The notes beneath the pieces are model-generated. The model was given only the letters and a program-made list of their open reading frames with translations, searched no databases and was not told the origin of the DNA. A DNA stretch of 64,000 nt from Chitinilyticum piscinae. GTDB lineage: Bacteria > Pseudomonadota > Gammaproteobacteria > Burkholderiales > Chitinibacteraceae. The first letter of the stretch is position 1; each line of letters starts with the position of its first letter. The DNA is taken from contig NZ_JADFUA010000004.1 in NCBI RefSeq assembly GCF_015223195.1, forward strand, positions 124,001 through 188,000, given 5' to 3'. The translations under genes and the position numbers were made by a program. This document shows positions 29,917 through 38,667 of this stretch, in pieces.

Positions 29917-31206
29917 TCAGCGCTTCGGTACTGACTGGCTGACGCTGCGTGGCGTACTTTGCAAACAATCGCCTTCCTGCGGGCAAACTTCCACCTGGAT
30001 GGTCTCCGGGGCCGAAGCTGCAGGCACGCGTATCTCGCCACAGTAGCTGTTCACGGTTACGCCCGGGCGTGCGCGGTCACCTACTTGGCACAGCCGTACC
30101 TGCTTCTGCCAGGAACCCAGACTGGCCGGCTCGGTAATTTCCGTAGCACCCGCACCATCCAGCAAACGCCACTGGCGCGGCTGCTGCTTGAGCCGGTACT
30201 GCGGGATCGACCACAGCAGCAGCATTGAATCCACCGTACCCCGCTCGATCGTCACCAGCGGACGCAGTTGTTCTTCGCTGGGCAGCAATACTTCCAGACT
30301 GGCTGGTGGGCTTTCCGCGCACAGCAGCTGATTGCAAAGCCGTACGCTGATCTGGTGTTTTCCGGGCTGCATCCCCAGCATCTGCAGCATGCCGGCCTGG
30401 CTATTGGGCGTGTTCTCGGTAAAAACGCGTGATTCGCTGCTGACCTTGCCATCGATCACCACCTGCCAGTAGCTGCCGGTTTTCCCCCACCACATATGCC
30501 ATTCCAGCTGGAAAGCCTCGCCGGTATTGATTTGCGGAAACCAGCCCAGCTCGGGCGGAGAGGGCAGGCCTTCATTCTGGCTGTCGCTCTCACTCCCCTG
30601 ATCGCCAACCCAGGTCGTTGCAAAGGCTGAAGTGCACGTTTCCTTGCCGTCGGTTTCGCGGTTGCACAGGCGAACTTCGAACTCATGCCGGCCATCAGCA
30701 AGTTTATCCAGTGTCTGCACGCCACTTTGCACGGCCAGCATTTCCATTTCGAACGCCTCGCGTTCGGCTTTGCCAAGCTGACGAGAGAGATCGCGCTGCT
30801 GGAACTGCCGGCTGCGCAGGAGCATCTCGCCATTATCCCAGATCTCCCAGTATTCCCCGGGCGTGCCGTAACCGATATCCCAGCCGATAGACACTGTGCG
30901 TGCTTCGAGCCTTGGAGGCAGTGGATCAAGCAAAGGAAGCGCGGGCTTGCGGCTGGTCACCGGGCCGAAAGATTCACTGAACTGTGCCTGCGGCAAGGGC
31001 TTGATTTCCGGCGCATTGCCGGCGGGGACAGGCGGTGCAGCCAGTACGGTGCAGTTCAGCAGACCATTACTGGTCGGCGTGCAGAGCCTGTCGCCCAGTT
31101 TTTCTGCTTCTGCAGGGGTCATCAGGGCACCTTGTGCCTGGCCTTGGCACAATAGTGCAGCGGCAGCAACGGACTGGCACAGTCGTTTCAGAGAGACACT
31201 ATTCAT
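29917..31206 (-). CDS. secreted protein with three chitinase-A-N-terminal-like repeats
   Basis: The product is 429 residues with a signal peptide of about 26 residues (ends GQAQG-A). Two clear and one degenerate repeat each run from an aromatic strand to a Cys-containing strand: about 102-200 (VSIGWDIGYGTPGEYW to VRLCNRETDGKETC), 220-315 (FQLEWHMWWGKTGSYW to VRLCNQLLCAES) and 325-405 (LLLWSIPQ to VRLCQVG). They resemble the Ig/FnIII-like N-terminal domain of Serratia ChiA (WNLWNGDTG, VALCNADGC). There is no catalytic domain. A role in chitin binding or surface attachment is inferred. Six bp separate it from the convergent diiron gene. Confidence 0.6.
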   Translation of the reverse strand: MNSVSLKRLCQSVAAAALLCQGQAQGALMTPAEAEKLGDRLCTPTSNGLLNCTVLAAPPVPAGNAPEIKPLPQAQFSESFGPVTSRKPALPLLDPLPPRLEARTVSIGWDIGYGTPGEYWEIWDNGEMLLRSRQFQQRDLSRQLGKAEREAFEMEMLAVQSGVQTLDKLADGRHEFEVRLCNRETDGKETCTSAFATTWVGDQGSESDSQNEGLPSPPELGWFPQINTGEAFQLEWHMWWGKTGSYWQVVIDGKVSSESRVFTENTPNSQAGMLQMLGMQPGKHQISVRLCNQLLCAESPPASLEVLLPSEEQLRPLVTIERGTVDSMLLLWSIPQYRLKQQPRQWRLLDGAGATEITEPASLGSWQKQVRLCQVGDRARPGVTVNSYCGEIRVPAASAPETIQVEVCPQEGDCLQSTPRSVSQSVPKR

Positions 31207-31315
31207 GCTGGTGGCGCACAGGTGGATGAATTGAAAGCTTACCGGCAGATGCTCAGCCAGTATAGCCAGCCACGTAGCCTGGTGCGCAAGTGTCGCCTGC
31301 AGTTGCAGTTCTTGA

Positions 31316-31365
31316 TGGGTATATCTGTACAGTCAACATCAATAATGGACTGGCATTTAATACGT
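31316..31365 (+). repeat. 50-nt intergenic element, copy D
   Basis: Begins TGGGTATA and ends ATACGT. Matches copy B at 46956 in 25 of 50 positions without gaps, including TACAG at 13-17, the central AA-GG and the terminal ATAC. An internal CAGTC/GACTG pair keeps the same pairing register as the other copies. It lies between the ChiA-N-like gene and the SDR gene. Confidence 0.5.
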
Positions 31366-31378
31366 GCTTGCGTATTAA
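31357..31378. repeat. perfect 8-bp inverted repeat TTAATACG/CGTATTAA
   Basis: TTAATACG (31357-31364) and CGTATTAA (31371-31378) flank a 6-nt loop. It begins inside repeat copy D and ends 2 bp from the SDR stop codon. No T-run follows on either strand, so an operator or mRNA-end hairpin is more likely than an intrinsic terminator. Confidence 0.5.
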
Positions 31379-31380
31379 TC

Positions 31381-32220
31381 TCAGCCGCCGGCTTTGCGCA
31401 ATAGCAGATCCAGCCAGCGCGTCGGCAGCAGTCGCTTGAGCCACCAGAACAGGCGGGTCGGGAAGGTCACACGATAGCGGATGGCCGGACGACGACTTTC
31501 TACGGCATGAATCAGGGCCTGGCTGGTGGCTGCGGGGCTCAGGGTAAAGCGGCTGCTGGGGCCAGGCTTGGCCAGCCGATCCTGCATGCTGGCATACAGA
31601 GCCGCATGCACGCCGCGCTGCACCGGCGCCACCCAGGTTGCGAACTCGCGGGCAGCATTGACGCGAAAAGCACTTTCGATCGGGCCAGGCTCGATGAGAA
31701 TCGTTTCGATGCCCGTGCCGGCCAGTTCAAGCCGCAGCGTATCGGCAAAACCTTCCAGGGCAAATTTGCTGGCATTGTAGGCTCCGCGCGCCGGCATCGC
31801 GGCAAAACCAAGCACGGAACTATTGAATACGATACGTCCATGCCCCTGCCGGCGCATCCACGGCAAAATCGCATTGGTCAGCTCGATGCTGCCGAACACA
31901 TTGGTTTCGAACTGGTGCCGCATGGCCTCGCGGCTGAGATCCTCGACCGCCCCCGGTACGCCGAAGCCGGCATTGTTGTAGAGCGCATCCAGCCGCCCCC
32001 CTGTCACCCCATCCAGCCACTGCACGGCAGTTTCAATGCTGTGGCTGTCCGCCACATCCAGCAATACGGCCTCGAACCCCTCGGCGCGCAGCCGGCTGAC
32101 ATCTTCGATCCGCCGTGCCGAAGCAAATACTCGCCAGCCTCTGGCGCGCAGGGCGTGAGCGGCGTGATGGCCAATACCGGACGAGCAACCGGTAATCAGA
32201 ATCGAGCGGGAAGCAGTCAT
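31381..32220 (-). CDS. short-chain dehydrogenase/reductase
   Basis: NAD(P)-dependent oxidoreductase of the classical SDR family, substrate unknown. The product is 279 residues from ATG 32220; a GTG 20 codons upstream is unlikely because the family starts just before the nucleotide loop. TGCSSGIG lies at residues 10-17, NNAGFG near 85, and the catalytic Ser (NSSVLGFAA) and YNASK tetrad further on. The C-terminus carries a hydrophobic, basic stretch (FWWLKRLLP), suggesting membrane association, as in retinol-dehydrogenase-like SDRs. Confidence 0.9.
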   Translation of the reverse strand: MTASRSILITGCSSGIGHHAAHALRARGWRVFASARRIEDVSRLRAEGFEAVLLDVADSHSIETAVQWLDGVTGGRLDALYNNAGFGVPGAVEDLSREAMRHQFETNVFGSIELTNAILPWMRRQGHGRIVFNSSVLGFAAMPARGAYNASKFALEGFADTLRLELAGTGIETILIEPGPIESAFRVNAAREFATWVAPVQRGVHAALYASMQDRLAKPGPSSRFTLSPAATSQALIHAVESRRPAIRYRVTFPTRLFWWLKRLLPTRWLDLLLRKAGG

Positions 32221-32430
32221 TGCAAAGTCGGGAAACGGAATCGGGCGCGCATGATGCCACGCCCTGCTGCGTTCGGCCACTGCCGCATCGTGCTGCTCTG
32301 CCGTCGGCGAAATGCAACAACGGCAGGCCTTTCCGATTAGCGGTCTTTGCGGGGAAGGTGACTTGCGCTAGGGTTGCCGGTTACGCGCACTAGGGAAAAC
32401 CCCTAGAAAAATAAAACGGAGAATAACCGA

Positions 32431-32580
32431 ATGCTAACAATCCTGATGGCCATTGTTGCTGGCCTGCTCATCATTGCCCTTGCCCTGTATGGCTGGCTCA
32501 GTTACCGCCAGAGTCGCAGCCAGCCCGCTGTCGAATCAAACCCCGGAGTGCTGATTACCGGCCGGCAGCAGGATCGCTGA
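32431..32580 (+). CDS. 49-residue single-pass membrane protein, unknown
   Basis: ATG 32431 is preceded by GGAG at 32418-32421. The peptide has one membrane helix (about residues 2-24, TILMAIVAGLLIIALALYGW) followed by a polar, basic tail of about 25 residues. Upstream lies a roughly 210-bp gap after the divergent SDR gene, so it probably has its own promoter. I do not recognise a family. Codon use and the ribosome binding site support a real gene, but it is short. Confidence 0.55.
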   Translation: MLTILMAIVAGLLIIALALYGWLSYRQSRSQPAVESNPGVLITGRQQDR

Positions 32581-32597
32581 GTCGTTCGCCCTGGCAA

Positions 32598-32906
32598 TCA
32601 GGCGTCACCGCCGCCTTTTTTCATCACCTTGCCGTCAGCCACACGCTGGCGGCGCACTTCCTTCGGATCCGCAATCAGCGGGCGATAGATTTCCACCCGA
32701 TCCTTGTCGCGCAGGACAGTTTCCGCCTTGACGGCCTTGGCAAAGATGCCCAGCTTGTTTCTGGCGAGATCAATCTCCGGATATTCCGCAAGAATGCCGG
32801 AGCGTTCCACCGCTTCGCGCGCGGTACAGCCTTCCTCGACTTTTACGCTCAAGAGCGTCTGCTTGGCCTGTGTGGCATATACAACTTCGACAGTAATCTG
32901 GGCCAT
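32598..32906 (-). CDS. rnfH: RnfH/UPF0125-family ubiquitin-fold protein
   Basis: The product is 102 residues of beta-grasp type. ITVEVVYATQAKQTLLSVKVEEG, TAREAVERSGI and DRVEIYRPLIADPKEVRRQR are the family hallmarks. Its biochemical role is unsettled; in many proteobacteria it lies next to ratA, as here (5 bp downstream of ratA), near smpB. The C-terminal tail is Lys/Gly rich. Confidence 0.92.
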   Translation of the reverse strand: MAQITVEVVYATQAKQTLLSVKVEEGCTAREAVERSGILAEYPEIDLARNKLGIFAKAVKAETVLRDKDRVEIYRPLIADPKEVRRQRVADGKVMKKGGGDA

Positions 32907-32911
32907 GGTGC

Positions 32912-33340
32912 TTATCCGTAAAGCTTGTCGGCCTGACGGACGAAGGCATCGACAAACGTGGAAGTGATCTTGTTGAAAACAGGGCCGATAACGGCCTCGA
33001 GTGCCTTGCTGGAAAATTCGTAATCGAGCTCGAATTCGACCTTGCAGGCATCCTCCATCAGCGGCGTGAATTGCCAGATGCCGGCAAGCTGCCGGAAGGG
33101 GCCATCGACGAATTCCATCACGATGCGGTTTTCACTCAGCTGGTCTCGGGTGCGAAAGAAACTGCTGACCTTGAGAAATTCGATCCGCACGGTGACATCG
33201 AGCATGTCTGCAGTGCGCTCATGCACCTCGACACCGCCGCACCAGGGCAGGAATTTGGGGTAGTCCTCACAGCGGACGACCAGATCGAACATCTGCTGCG
33301 CGGAATAGGGGGCTAGGACGGCTTTACGGATGCACTGCAT
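32912..33340 (-). CDS. ratA: RatA-family START/coenzyme Q-binding protein
   Basis: The product is 142 residues from ATG 33340 (MQCIRKAVLAPYS); a longer frame upstream is unlikely since it would reach back into the dnaB promoter. The SRPBCC fold signatures YSAQQMFDLV, EDYPKFLPWC and FNKITSTFVDAFVRQAD are present. Homologues are reported both as a ribosome-association inhibitor (RatA) and as Coq10-like ubiquinone chaperones; sequence cannot decide. It forms an operon with rnfH and is divergent from dnaB across 58 bp. Confidence 0.9.
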   Translation of the reverse strand: MQCIRKAVLAPYSAQQMFDLVVRCEDYPKFLPWCGGVEVHERTADMLDVTVRIEFLKVSSFFRTRDQLSENRIVMEFVDGPFRQLAGIWQFTPLMEDACKVEFELDYEFSSKALEAVIGPVFNKITSTFVDAFVRQADKLYG

Positions 33341-33398
33341 GCGGGATGGAACAGCGGTAGAATGGGCGGCTTGACGAGAAGGGTATTCAAGCCAAAAC

Positions 33399-34817
33399 AT
33401 GATTGTCCAAGATGCTACTGCTGCCTACGAGAGTGCGCAACTGGAAAACCTGCGACTGCCGCCGCATTCGCTCGAAGCCGAGCAATCGGTGCTCGGCGGC
33501 TTGCTGCTGGAAAATGGCGCTTTCGACCGGATTGCAGACATTCTGTTTGCCAGCGATTTCTATCGCGATGATCACCGGCGGATTTTCGAAGTCATTGCCA
33601 AACTGATCGAGCTGAATCGCCCGGCCGACGTCATTACAGTATCCGAAGCACTGGATTCGAATAACGAGCTCACCTATGTCGGCGGCATGGCCTATCTGGG
33701 CAGCTTGGCACAGAATACGCCGTCGGCAGCCAATATTCGCCGCTACGCGGAAATCGTGCGCGAAAAGTCGGTGATGCGCCAGCTGGCCAGCGTCGCAACG
33801 GAAATCGTCGACGCAGCCTACAACCCGGCCGGCCGGGAGGCATCCGACCTGCTTGATGAAGCCGAATCCAAGGTGTTCCAGATTGCCGAGCAGTCGCAAA
33901 AGGGCAATCAGGGCTTCATTTCGATGTCGCCGATCCTGAAGGAAATCGTCGAGCGCATTGACCATCTGTATCAGCAGGAAAACCCGGCTGAAGTGACCGG
34001 CACGGCAACCGGCTTTATTGACCTGGACAAAATGACCTCCGGCCTGCAAGCGGGGGATCTGATTATCGTGGCCGGGCGTCCTTCCATGGGCAAGACCGCC
34101 TTTGCGGTGAATATCGCCGAACATGTGGGCTGCGAACTGAAAAAGCCGGTGGCGATTTTCTCGATGGAAATGGGGGCTACCCAGCTCGGCATGCGGATGG
34201 TGGGCTCGGTGGGCCGCATCGACATGCATAAGCTCAAAACCGGCCGCTTTGACGACGAAGACTGGCTCAAGCTGACCCATGCGGTTGGCAAACTTTCCGA
34301 GGCGCCAATCTTCATCGAGGAAACCGGCGCGCTCTCGGCGCTGGACATTCGCACGCGCTGTCGCCGCCTTGCTCGCCAGCATGGCGAACTGGGCTTGATC
34401 GTGATCGATTACCTGCAGCTGATGAGTGGTCGGGCCGGTGCCAAAGATCAGAACCGCGCGACCGAACTGGGTGAAATATCGCGTTCGCTCAAGGGTTTGG
34501 CCAAGGAACTGAAAGTACCGCTGATCGCACTGTCACAGCTATCCCGTTCGGTGGAACAGCGAACCGACAAACGCCCGATGATGTCCGACTTGCGCGAATC
34601 CGGCGCGATCGAACAGGATGCGGACTTGATCATGTTTATGTACCGGGACGAGTACTACAACCCGGACAGCCCGCACAAAGGTCTGGCCGAATGCATTGTC
34701 GGCAAGCACCGTAACGGTCCGGTCGGCCGTGTGCCGCTGGTCTTCCAGGGCATGCATGCGCGCTTTGGTAATGCGGTGATGCGCCCCGAGGGCTGGAATA
34801 GCGACCTGGAGTCTTAA
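33399..34817 (+). CDS. dnaB: replicative DNA helicase DnaB
   Basis: Hexameric 5'-3' helicase of the replication fork. The product is 472 residues without an intein. The N-terminal primase-interacting domain (about 20-130, PHSLEAEQSVLGGLL) is joined to a RecA-like domain (from about 200). Walker A is AGRPSMGKTAFA, Walker B LGLIVIDYLQLM, then the arginine-finger region LRESGAIEQDADLIMFMYR. The GAGAAGGG about 15 bp upstream of ATG 33399 may serve as ribosome binding site. Confidence 0.98.
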   Translation: MIVQDATAAYESAQLENLRLPPHSLEAEQSVLGGLLLENGAFDRIADILFASDFYRDDHRRIFEVIAKLIELNRPADVITVSEALDSNNELTYVGGMAYLGSLAQNTPSAANIRRYAEIVREKSVMRQLASVATEIVDAAYNPAGREASDLLDEAESKVFQIAEQSQKGNQGFISMSPILKEIVERIDHLYQQENPAEVTGTATGFIDLDKMTSGLQAGDLIIVAGRPSMGKTAFAVNIAEHVGCELKKPVAIFSMEMGATQLGMRMVGSVGRIDMHKLKTGRFDDEDWLKLTHAVGKLSEAPIFIEETGALSALDIRTRCRRLARQHGELGLIVIDYLQLMSGRAGAKDQNRATELGEISRSLKGLAKELKVPLIALSQLSRSVEQRTDKRPMMSDLRESGAIEQDADLIMFMYRDEYYNPDSPHKGLAECIVGKHRNGPVGRVPLVFQGMHARFGNAVMRPEGWNSDLES

Positions 34818-34824
34818 TGACTCA

Positions 34825-34874
34825 TGCGTATATGCCTGCAGGCATTATGAGAAAAGGACTGCATGCATATACAT
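34825..34874 (+). repeat. 50-nt intergenic element, copy C
   Basis: Begins TGCGTATATGC and ends GCATATACAT, in the gap between convergent dnaB and the HAD gene. Matches copy B in 30 of 50 ungapped positions, with the shared CTGCAGGC and AAAAGG core. GTATATGC (34828-34835) pairs perfectly with GCATATAC (34865-34872). Confidence 0.65.
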
Positions 34875-34883
34875 CCCCATGTA

Positions 34884-35735
34884 TCAATCAATCCCGAGCA
34901 CAGCCTTGATGGTGCGCACGACGCCGTTTTCGGTATTGTGCGGTGCCAGATAAGTGGCCCGCGCCTTGAGGTCAGGGTGGGCATTGGCCATGGCGAAGGC
35001 ATAGTCTGCCTCGTCCATCATTTCCAGATCATTGAGAAAATCGCCGAACACCATCGTCTGGGCCTTGCTGATGCCGCGCAAGGCCTGGATGTGGCGGATA
35101 CCTGAGCCCTTGTTGACGCCCGAGGCCATTACATCCAGCCAGTTCTTGCCCGAAACCACCACCAGATGCCGGTCGGAATAGGCGCTGAATGCCGGGTAGA
35201 TCACCCGTTCGGACGATTCATGCGTATAGAGCGCCACCTTGAGGATCTCGTCCTCGACGGCCAGCAGATCGGCCACGCTGGCCATGCGCGGATAGTAGCG
35301 ATCAACTTCGGTACGGAATGTCGCAGAAGCACTTTCGATATAGGCTGACGTCTTGCCGCACAACACTACCTCGACCGGTGCTCCGCTTGCACGCAATGAG
35401 CGATAGGTGCGCAGCAATTCGCGGGCTTCTGGAAGCGAGAGACAATCCGAACTGAGCTCGCGACCTTGTTCGACCACATAACTGCCGTTCTCCGCAATGA
35501 AGATCAGCTCGTCCGCCACAGGCGCAAAGCGCTCCAGCAGGCTGTAATACTGACGCCCGCTGGCGGGGCAGAAAATAATGCCGCGCCGGTGCAGCTCGTC
35601 GATCAGCGGCCAAAATTCATCATGAATGGCATGTGCGTCATCGAGCAGCGTGCCGTCCAGATCACAGGCAATTAGCCGGATATCCGGGCGTGTGGCGAAT
35701 TGCGGGGGCATGATGGGGGGGGAGCCATTGGGCAT
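34884..35735 (-). CDS. Cof-type HAD-IIB phosphatase
   Basis: Hydrolyses phosphorylated sugars or cofactors; substrate not predictable. The product is 283 residues from ATG 35735; ATG 35711 (MPPQFATRP) is an alternative. HAD motif I is LIACDLDGTLLDD, motif II is in FCPASGR, and a C2B cap sits between. Motif III/IV lies in GVNKGSGIRHI and VFGDFLNDLEMMDEADYAFAMANA. It is convergent with dnaB and divergent from the cupin gene. Confidence 0.9.
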   Translation of the reverse strand: MPNGSPPIMPPQFATRPDIRLIACDLDGTLLDDAHAIHDEFWPLIDELHRRGIIFCPASGRQYYSLLERFAPVADELIFIAENGSYVVEQGRELSSDCLSLPEARELLRTYRSLRASGAPVEVVLCGKTSAYIESASATFRTEVDRYYPRMASVADLLAVEDEILKVALYTHESSERVIYPAFSAYSDRHLVVVSGKNWLDVMASGVNKGSGIRHIQALRGISKAQTMVFGDFLNDLEMMDEADYAFAMANAHPDLKARATYLAPHNTENGVVRTIKAVLGID

Positions 35736-35796
35736 GGGCAAACTCGCTCTCGGAGGGCAGGGAAACCCGATTATAGGCGCAGGCATTCCAGCTGAA

Positions 35797-35823
35797 TTGT
35801 CTGGCGTTGCGATTGGGTATAAT
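35797..35823 (+). promoter_or_regulatory. sigma-70-type promoter for the cupin gene
   Basis: A perfect -10 hexamer TATAAT (35818-35823) is preceded by TTGTCT (35797-35802) at a short 15-bp spacing. Transcription would start about 25 bp before ATG 35854. It lies in the 118-bp gap between the divergent HAD and cupin genes. Confidence 0.5.
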
Positions 35824-35853
35824 CGGACCTCTACCACCGTACAACGCCAGCGC

Positions 35854-36222
35854 ATGAAGATTACCGATTTTCGCGACAGCATCACGCCCGCTCATGATCA
35901 GCCCAGCCCCGAGCGGCTCCTGAGCCAAACTTCTCCCGCCCGCACCACCTGGGAACATTACCTGAGCTGCGATCAGGCATTCAGCTGCGGCATTTGGGCC
36001 TGCGAGCCCGGACACTGGCGCATCCGCTTTGCGGCAAACAAGCACGAATTCTTCTGCGTCATCAGCGGCAAGGTCAGGCTGCACGCCGAGTCCGGCCAGC
36101 TGACTGAAGTCGGCCCCGGGGACGCTGCAGTGATTCCCGCCGGTTTTATCGGCAGCTTCGAAGTGGTCGAAGCCGTCAGGAAGTACTTTGTGGTCTACGA
36201 AAGCCCTCTCTCGGCTGGCTGA
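35854..36222 (+). CDS. cupin-domain protein (DUF861/EutQ-like)
   Basis: The product is 122 residues from ATG 35854; a longer upstream frame runs through the promoter and is unlikely. The cupin core lies at about 50-118 with GHWRIRFAANKHEFFCVISGKV and GPGDAAVIPAGFIGSFEV, resembling the Cupin_3 family that includes ureidoglycine aminohydrolase-like and EutQ-like proteins. The metal-ligand pattern is incomplete, so enzymatic activity is unsure. The last 28 bp overlap the 3' end of the opposing histidine kinase gene. Confidence 0.8.
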   Translation: MKITDFRDSITPAHDQPSPERLLSQTSPARTTWEHYLSCDQAFSCGIWACEPGHWRIRFAANKHEFFCVISGKVRLHAESGQLTEVGPGDAAVIPAGFIGSFEVVEAVRKYFVVYESPLSAG

Positions 36223-38657
36223 GGCGCACAGACGGGAAACTCCAGCTCGAAACAGACACCACTGCCTGTTTCACCCGGTAGCAGCCGGACATCCCCCCCC
36301 AACGCCCCCGTTGCCAGTGAATACACCAGATACAGCCCCAGCCCGGAGCCGCCTTGTCCGAAACGGGTGGTGAAGAAGGGGTCGAATACCTTGCTGTGCA
36401 AGGCATTGGCAATACCTTTGCCGGTATCCCGGTAATGCAGGCGACAACGGCCATTTTCGAGGTGCGCGCGAATGCTGATGGTGCCTACCTGATGAGGGTC
36501 GAAGGCATGGACAAGCGAATTGCTGATGAAATTCGTGATGATCTGTTCGAACGCGCCGGGATAGCTGTCGATCAGCATGCCTTCCGGCAAATCCAGCTCG
36601 AAGGTGATGGGGCGCTTCTTGTATTGTGGCGAGAGCGCCCAGAGTACCTCCTCGACAGTGATGCGCACATCAAAATGCCGGCGCTGGTTCGATGAGGTAT
36701 CGACAGCTACCTGCTTGAAGTTCGCAATCATGTCACTGGCACGACGGGAATTGCGCACAATCAGCTGCAGGGCGTCAGTTGCTTCATCCAGATAATGCTC
36801 AAGCTGGCTCTTCTTCAGGCTGCCCGCGGCCATCGAAGTCTTCAGGTCGGCATGGCGGGCTTCAAGCGTAGTCGCGGAAACCAGATTGATTCCAAGCGGT
36901 GTATTTAGCTCGTGCGCCAGTCCGGCGACCAGATTGCCCAGGGCGGCGATTTTCTCTGACTGGACCAGGTGCTCCATGACTTTCTTCAGCTCCTGGTTGG
37001 CCCGCTCCAGTTCGGCTGTGCGCTGCTGCACACGATCTTCCAGTCGGTCATTGCTTTCCTGCAAGGCCGCATTGAGCTTGGCAACATCCTGCATGAATGC
37101 CTCGCGCTCATGGCTGGCCAGTACGCGCACCACGACCGTTGCCAGCTGGCCGGCCAGCAATTGTTCATCCATCGTCCAGTTGCGTTGCCTTTCCAGCTGC
37201 TCAAACCACAGCAGCCCTTGCAGAGAGCCGCCCAGCAACAGCGGCTGCACCAGCAGAGCCTGTATATTGCGTTGCTCAAGATAGTGCTGGTATAGGCGCC
37301 AGGTATAGCGGTGATACTTGGCGTTATGCGCGATGATGCTTTCACCACTGGCCAGCTCGGCAAGAAAGTCCGAGGCATTACCACGATCAATCACCTCACC
37401 GGCGACGAGCTCCTGACCATCAAGAGCCAGCCGGCAATGGCACACCATCCGGCCGTGCAGGGGATCATCAAGCCAGATCGAGCACTGGCTTGCCCGCAGA
37501 ATTTCGCAACCATTGCGCACCAGAATGGCGAGAATGGCGTCCTTGCTCTGTTTTTCGAGAACCGGATCCGTCGAGATTTCCAGCAGCTGTCGGGTCGGGC
37601 TGCGGGTCAGGCCGGCGAGATTTTCCAGCTCGCGCGCCTCACCGCCAGCATTGCTCGCCAAGGCGATCTGCATCTGAATCTGGACTGCACTGCGGCTTGC
37701 CCGTAATGCCTGTTCCCAGCGGCCAGCCAGCTCGGCGGTGTGTGACAAGGCCTCCCAGATTCGGCATTCGATATGCAAGGCACCGGCACGTTTGGCGAAT
37801 AGCAGCCCGCGCTGCAGCTCCCGGATGGCCTTGTGCAATTTGGACTGCCGCTCCAGTGCTTTGGCGCTGACCATGCAGATGTTGGCCATGCCCCACCAGT
37901 GACCTGTGGCAGTGCACAGCCGCCGGGCCTCGATCAGCTTTGCCTGCGCGTGATCGACCTGATCGCGAGCCAGATCAATCTCGGCGAGGCGAAACAGTGT
38001 TTCACCTTCGTCGTCCTCATGACCGAGCTGGCGGCAATAGGCCAGGACGATGCCATAAGCGTGTTCCGCTTCCTCCAGCAGGCCTTGCCGGTAAAGATTG
38101 ACACCCAGATTGAGCTGGGCATTCAGGATCAGATCGGCGGCATCGTATTTTTCAGCCTGTGCGGCGGCCACCTTCAGTACTTCAACGGCATGTGCCGAAT
38201 CGCCCAGCGCATCATAGATCTGCCCGATGCCAATCTTGGCGTAAATCCATGTCACATGGTCGCCCGCCAGTTCGGCGCACTCGAGTGATGAAGCCCAGGC
38301 CTGCATGGCCTGCCGGTACTCGGCTCGCGTATACAGCGAGCGTCCGATCAGATTGAGCAGCTGTGCTTCGGCCTCGAACAGATGATGGCTTTGCGCCAGT
38401 TGCATCGCCTCGTACAGCAGGTTGATGGCTTCGTCCGGGTAACCGCGCTGATCGATCAACAGGGCGTAGTGCTGCGCCACACTGATGAAGGCCAGATCAT
38501 CATGCAGCTCTCGGGCACGCTGCAGCGTCTGCTCGCACAGGGTAAAGCCTTCTTCACGCCGGCTGTGCACCAGCTGGCCAATCTGCACGACAGCATCATG
38601 GAGCTCGCTGCTGATCTGCAGCGGTTTTACCGAAGCATTGATGGCATCTCGCGACAT
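36195..38657 (-). CDS. cytosolic TPR-GAF sensor histidine kinase
   Basis: The product is 820 residues with no membrane segment. A TPR array covers about residues 20-330. A GAF domain follows (about 365-525) and then a coiled coil (DRLEDRVQQRTAELERANQ). In the dimerisation domain H582 in LVAGLAHELNTPLG is the phospho-accepting His. The HATPase_c domain shows ITNFISNSLVHAF (N box), YRDTGKGI (G1) and GQGGSGLGLYLV (G2). There is no receiver domain. It follows the Hpt/HD-GYP gene by 10 bp, so the two are probably one operon and one pathway. Confidence 0.93.
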   Translation of the reverse strand: MSRDAINASVKPLQISSELHDAVVQIGQLVHSRREEGFTLCEQTLQRARELHDDLAFISVAQHYALLIDQRGYPDEAINLLYEAMQLAQSHHLFEAEAQLLNLIGRSLYTRAEYRQAMQAWASSLECAELAGDHVTWIYAKIGIGQIYDALGDSAHAVEVLKVAAAQAEKYDAADLILNAQLNLGVNLYRQGLLEEAEHAYGIVLAYCRQLGHEDDEGETLFRLAEIDLARDQVDHAQAKLIEARRLCTATGHWWGMANICMVSAKALERQSKLHKAIRELQRGLLFAKRAGALHIECRIWEALSHTAELAGRWEQALRASRSAVQIQMQIALASNAGGEARELENLAGLTRSPTRQLLEISTDPVLEKQSKDAILAILVRNGCEILRASQCSIWLDDPLHGRMVCHCRLALDGQELVAGEVIDRGNASDFLAELASGESIIAHNAKYHRYTWRLYQHYLEQRNIQALLVQPLLLGGSLQGLLWFEQLERQRNWTMDEQLLAGQLATVVVRVLASHEREAFMQDVAKLNAALQESNDRLEDRVQQRTAELERANQELKKVMEHLVQSEKIAALGNLVAGLAHELNTPLGINLVSATTLEARHADLKTSMAAGSLKKSQLEHYLDEATDALQLIVRNSRRASDMIANFKQVAVDTSSNQRRHFDVRITVEEVLWALSPQYKKRPITFELDLPEGMLIDSYPGAFEQIITNFISNSLVHAFDPHQVGTISIRAHLENGRCRLHYRDTGKGIANALHSKVFDPFFTTRFGQGGSGLGLYLVYSLATGALGGDVRLLPGETGSGVCFELEFPVCAPQPAERGLS

Positions 38658-38667
38658 GCGTCTTGTC

